Assembly (NCBI GenBank): GCA_050943215.1
Contig: JBMNOU010000074.1
Location: 1 to 8,553 of the forward strand
Length of the DNA: 8,553 bases
Source: JBMNOU01 sp050943215
GTDB lineage: Bacteria > Bacillota > Clostridia > Christensenellales > SZUA-584
Direction: 5' to 3'
Shown: positions 6,774 to 8,553 of the stretch, piece after piece
How the letters are laid out: each line of letters starts with the position of its first letter
How positions within the stretch are numbered: the stretch's first letter is position 1
Translations under genes and position numbers: made by a program
Notes under the pieces: model-generated
What the model was told of the DNA's origin: nothing
The model's database searches: none
Seen by the model: the letters and a program-made list of their open reading frames with translations, nothing else

Positions 6774-7550
6774 ATGCATTTAAATAATAAAATTATTATG
6801 ATCACTGGCGCTGGCAGCGGGATTGGCAAAGCGACAGCCAAGGTTTGCGCAAAGTATGGTGCAGCAATCGCTGCAGTTGACATTAATGAAGAAGCAGCGG
6901 TTAATACAGCTGAAGAAATAATGGCTGAGGGCGGTATAGCAACTGCTTTTTATGCCGATGTAACAAAACGTGATACAGTAAAATTTGCAGTTGATGCTAT
7001 TTATAATATGTATATTCGAATTGACTGCCTGTTTAATAACGCAGGAGTATGCATACCTCAGAATTTAATTAATATGTCTGATGAGGATTTGATGCATACT
7101 TTTGATGTTAATGTAAAAGGAGCTTTTATTGTAGCAACTGAAGTATCTAAAGTTATGATACCCATGAAAAAGGGCAGGATTGTCAACACTGCGTCTATTG
7201 CCTCTTACCATGGTGAATATGGGAATGCGGCTTATTGCATGTCTAAAGCCGCAGCTGCCATGATGACACAGGTAATGGCAATGGAATGGGCAGAATATGG
7301 TATTACGGCAGTAGCGATAAGCCCTGGTAACATAAAAACTGAAATGCTTCATAAAGCATTTGTTAAAAGGGCAGAATCTGAAGGTAAAAGTGTAAAAACT
7401 TATTATGATGAGGCGGCAGGCCGCATTATTTTAAAACGTCTTGGCGAGCCAACTGAGATCGCCGAGTTTGTTGCATGGCTTTTCGATGACAGATCCGAAT
7501 ATATCGATGGTAATAACATGCTTATCGCTGGTGGTCTAGTTATGAGCTAA
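6774..7550 (+). CDS. SDR-B: NAD-dependent short-chain dehydrogenase/reductase
   Basis: This is a cytoplasmic classical SDR of 258 residues. It carries TGAGSGIG (11-18), D36 for NAD preference, NNAG (88-91), and catalytic N113, S141, Y154 and K158. Every motif falls at the same residue number as in SDR-A, and about half of the first 158 positions are identical by eye with no gaps, so the two are paralogues. Differences cluster in the likely substrate region: 142-147 after the catalytic Ser (R146 in A, H146 in B) and the lid at about 205-225. The ribosome site GGAGGT (6760-6765) is 8 bases from the ATG. It is the last gene of the operon and is followed by an extended hairpin. It probably handles a related but distinct sugar or polyol; the substrate is not determined. 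Confidence 0.93.
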   Translation: MHLNNKIIMITGAGSGIGKATAKVCAKYGAAIAAVDINEEAAVNTAEEIMAEGGIATAFYADVTKRDTVKFAVDAIYNMYIRIDCLFNNAGVCIPQNLINMSDEDLMHTFDVNVKGAFIVATEVSKVMIPMKKGRIVNTASIASYHGEYGNAAYCMSKAAAAMMTQVMAMEWAEYGITAVAISPGNIKTEMLHKAFVKRAESEGKSVKTYYDEAAGRIILKRLGEPTEIAEFVAWLFDDRSEYIDGNNMLIAGGLVMS

Positions 7551-7576
7551 TTAATTTGCAAGATATCTTCATATTT

Positions 7577-7621
7577 TTTGTTCAAAGACTTGTTCAATTG
7601 GGACAGGTCTTTGTTAACAAA
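7577..7621 (+). terminator. Extended hairpin at the operon end, probable terminator
   Basis: CAAAGACTTGTTC (7583-7595) pairs with GGACAGGTCTTTG (7601-7613) in 13 pairs (two G-U) around the loop AATTG. After a two-base bulge, TTTGTT (7577-7582) pairs with AACAAA (7616-7621). The run of T residues after the stem is weak, so termination efficiency is uncertain. Its place between two convergent genes supports a terminator role. The rest of 7551-7686 is AT-rich, and I see no gene in it. Confidence 0.6.
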
Positions 7622-7686
7622 TTGCATAAAACGTGGCATAAATATTATAAATTAGATTATAAAGCTAAATGGTGTAATACCAAAAA

Positions 7687-8553
7687 TTACTTTAGTGGCC
7701 TTGCACCTTCCAGCAATTGTTCTGTACTTAGTCCGAAGGTATATTGAAAGTGAGGCAAGTCAACAAGGCTAATATAATATGTTGTCCAATGGCCCCCCCA
7801 CTCTAATCCAACCTGTTGCCCTAAACGCCCCATCTGATCGAATTTTGCAGTATCATTCCATGCGACCGTTCCGTTTACCACTGGTGCGCAATCAAATGCT
7901 AATCCCCAGTTGTGATACGAATCTCCTCCTTCAGCATCGGTAACAATAGGTCCCGGCTTGGTTCTGCTTTGGGCATATAAGGCATCCTGATCGTTCCAGC
8001 TTCTAAATGCAACTAGAACGGTTACATCAAGTCCATTTGCTGCGCAAAGGTTGAGAAACTGATGTGCTAGCGTTGCTACATATGGATCTAAAGAAGTTAA
8101 ACTTGTAGAGGTTGGACGTTTACTATAGTCATCGGCCAAATTAGGATTGAACAATTGCTGTCTTGTCCTGGGTCCTACAATTCCATTCATTATTAGTCTG
8201 TTAACACTCTGAAACCTTGTTACGGCGTTTGTTGTCTTTGGCCCATATATGCCATCTGGCGTGCCTGAATTAAAATAAATAGAATTTAATTTGTTTTGTA
8301 TTTTCTTAACTTCATTAAGTAAGACGTCCCAGGTAACTGGGCCAACAATGCCATCCGGTACAAGCTTATGTTCCGCCTGAAAATTTTTAACAACCTCTTC
8401 GGTTAATTCATCAAACACACCTGTAATTTTAAGGCCATTATATATATAATTTAGCCCATATAAATTCATCTGGAGTATTCTTACAGACGGGCCTTCATAA
8501 TAGCGTTTTAACACAGGAAAATCGGCCAGAAGCAATCTCCCTCTATATCTTTT
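7687..8553 (-). CDS. Peptidoglycan hydrolase: two PG_binding_1 repeats plus M15 metallopeptidase, probably 5' partial
   Basis: This is a cell-wall lytic enzyme of the VanY/CwlK-type M15 group, expected to cut D-Ala-D-Ala or L-Ala-D-Glu bonds. Numbered from TTG 8535 (282 residues), PG_binding_1 repeat 1 spans about 15-73 (ending DGIVGPVTW) and repeat 2 about 77-129 (DGIYGPKT then NGIVGPRT). A Ser/Thr-rich linker (about 138-150) leads to the M15 domain. Its zinc ligands are H208 and D215 in SYHNWGLAFD and H262 in DLPHFQ, with D259 as the probable catalytic acid. The TTG has GAGGG only 3 bases away, which is too close, and the frame stays open to the right edge, so the true start is probably outside the window. 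No signal peptide is visible in the part seen. It converges on the dehydrogenase operon and has no evident functional link to it. It could be a phage-type endolysin, an autolysin or a spore-wall enzyme. Confidence 0.9.
   Translation of the reverse strand, partial: KRYRGRLLLADFPVLKRYYEGPSVRILQMNLYGLNYIYNGLKITGVFDELTEEVVKNFQAEHKLVPDGIVGPVTWDVLLNEVKKIQNKLNSIYFNSGTPDGIYGPKTTNAVTRFQSVNRLIMNGIVGPRTRQQLFNPNLADDYSKRPTSTSLTSLDPYVATLAHQFLNLCAANGLDVTVLVAFRSWNDQDALYAQSRTKPGPIVTDAEGGDSYHNWGLAFDCAPVVNGTVAWNDTAKFDQMGRLGQQVGLEWGGHWTTYYISLVDLPHFQYTFGLSTEQLLEGARPLK

Noticed and set aside
7620..7640. Possible catabolite-responsive (cre) site around AAAACGTGGCA
   Set aside because: The central CG and flanking TG/CA are out of register with the cre consensus, and the site lies downstream of the operon.
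7556..7747. Short plus-strand frame of 63 codons after SDR-B
   Set aside because: It runs through the terminator hairpin and into the 3' end of the convergent hydrolase, and has no ribosome site or protein-like composition.
1..8553. CRISPR array, tRNA or rRNA gene, insertion sequence, or defence system
   Set aside because: I saw no regularly spaced repeats, transposase motifs, terminal inverted repeats or cloverleaf-like segments; the window is occupied by recognisable metabolic and cell-wall genes.

Overview
The window looks like chromosomal DNA from a low-to-moderate GC, Gram-positive (Firmicutes, probably clostridial) bacterium. Four things point that way: strong AGGAGG-type ribosome binding sites, a lipoprotein-type sugar-binding protein, AT-rich spacers with intrinsic terminators, and a peptidoglycan hydrolase built from PG_binding_1 repeats and an M15 peptidase. 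The species cannot be told from this sequence alone.

Positions 1-3615 hold a CUT2-type (ribose/xylose/galactose family) sugar ABC importer in the order ATPase, permease, binding lipoprotein. The ATPase frame is open at the left edge and its N-terminus probably lies outside the window. A small perfect hairpin sits just ahead of the binding-protein ribosome site. After the binding-protein gene come a long bulged stem-loop and then a strong intrinsic terminator.

Positions 3777-7550 hold four same-strand dehydrogenase genes with short spacers: SDR-A, MDR-A, MDR-B, SDR-B. The two SDRs (short-chain dehydrogenases) are paralogues of equal length that align without gaps. The two MDRs are zinc-dependent medium-chain dehydrogenases. 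All four carry an acidic residue at the end of the second Rossmann strand, which favours NAD(H). The likely scheme is import of a sugar, polyol or sugar acid by the ABC system, followed by serial NAD-linked oxidations, or by oxidation/reduction pairs that invert hydroxyl stereocentres (as IdnD and IdnO do with idonate and gluconate). No kinase, aldolase, isomerase or regulator is visible, so the substrate stays open.

An extended hairpin at 7577-7621 separates this operon from a convergent minus-strand gene (7687 to the right edge) for a two-repeat PG_binding_1 plus M15 peptidase cell-wall hydrolase.

Most of the window is a recognisable catabolic locus. The most unusual signal is the start of SDR-A: ribosome-site spacing and the paralogue's length both point to an AUA codon at 3777, with no well-placed ATG, GTG or TTG.
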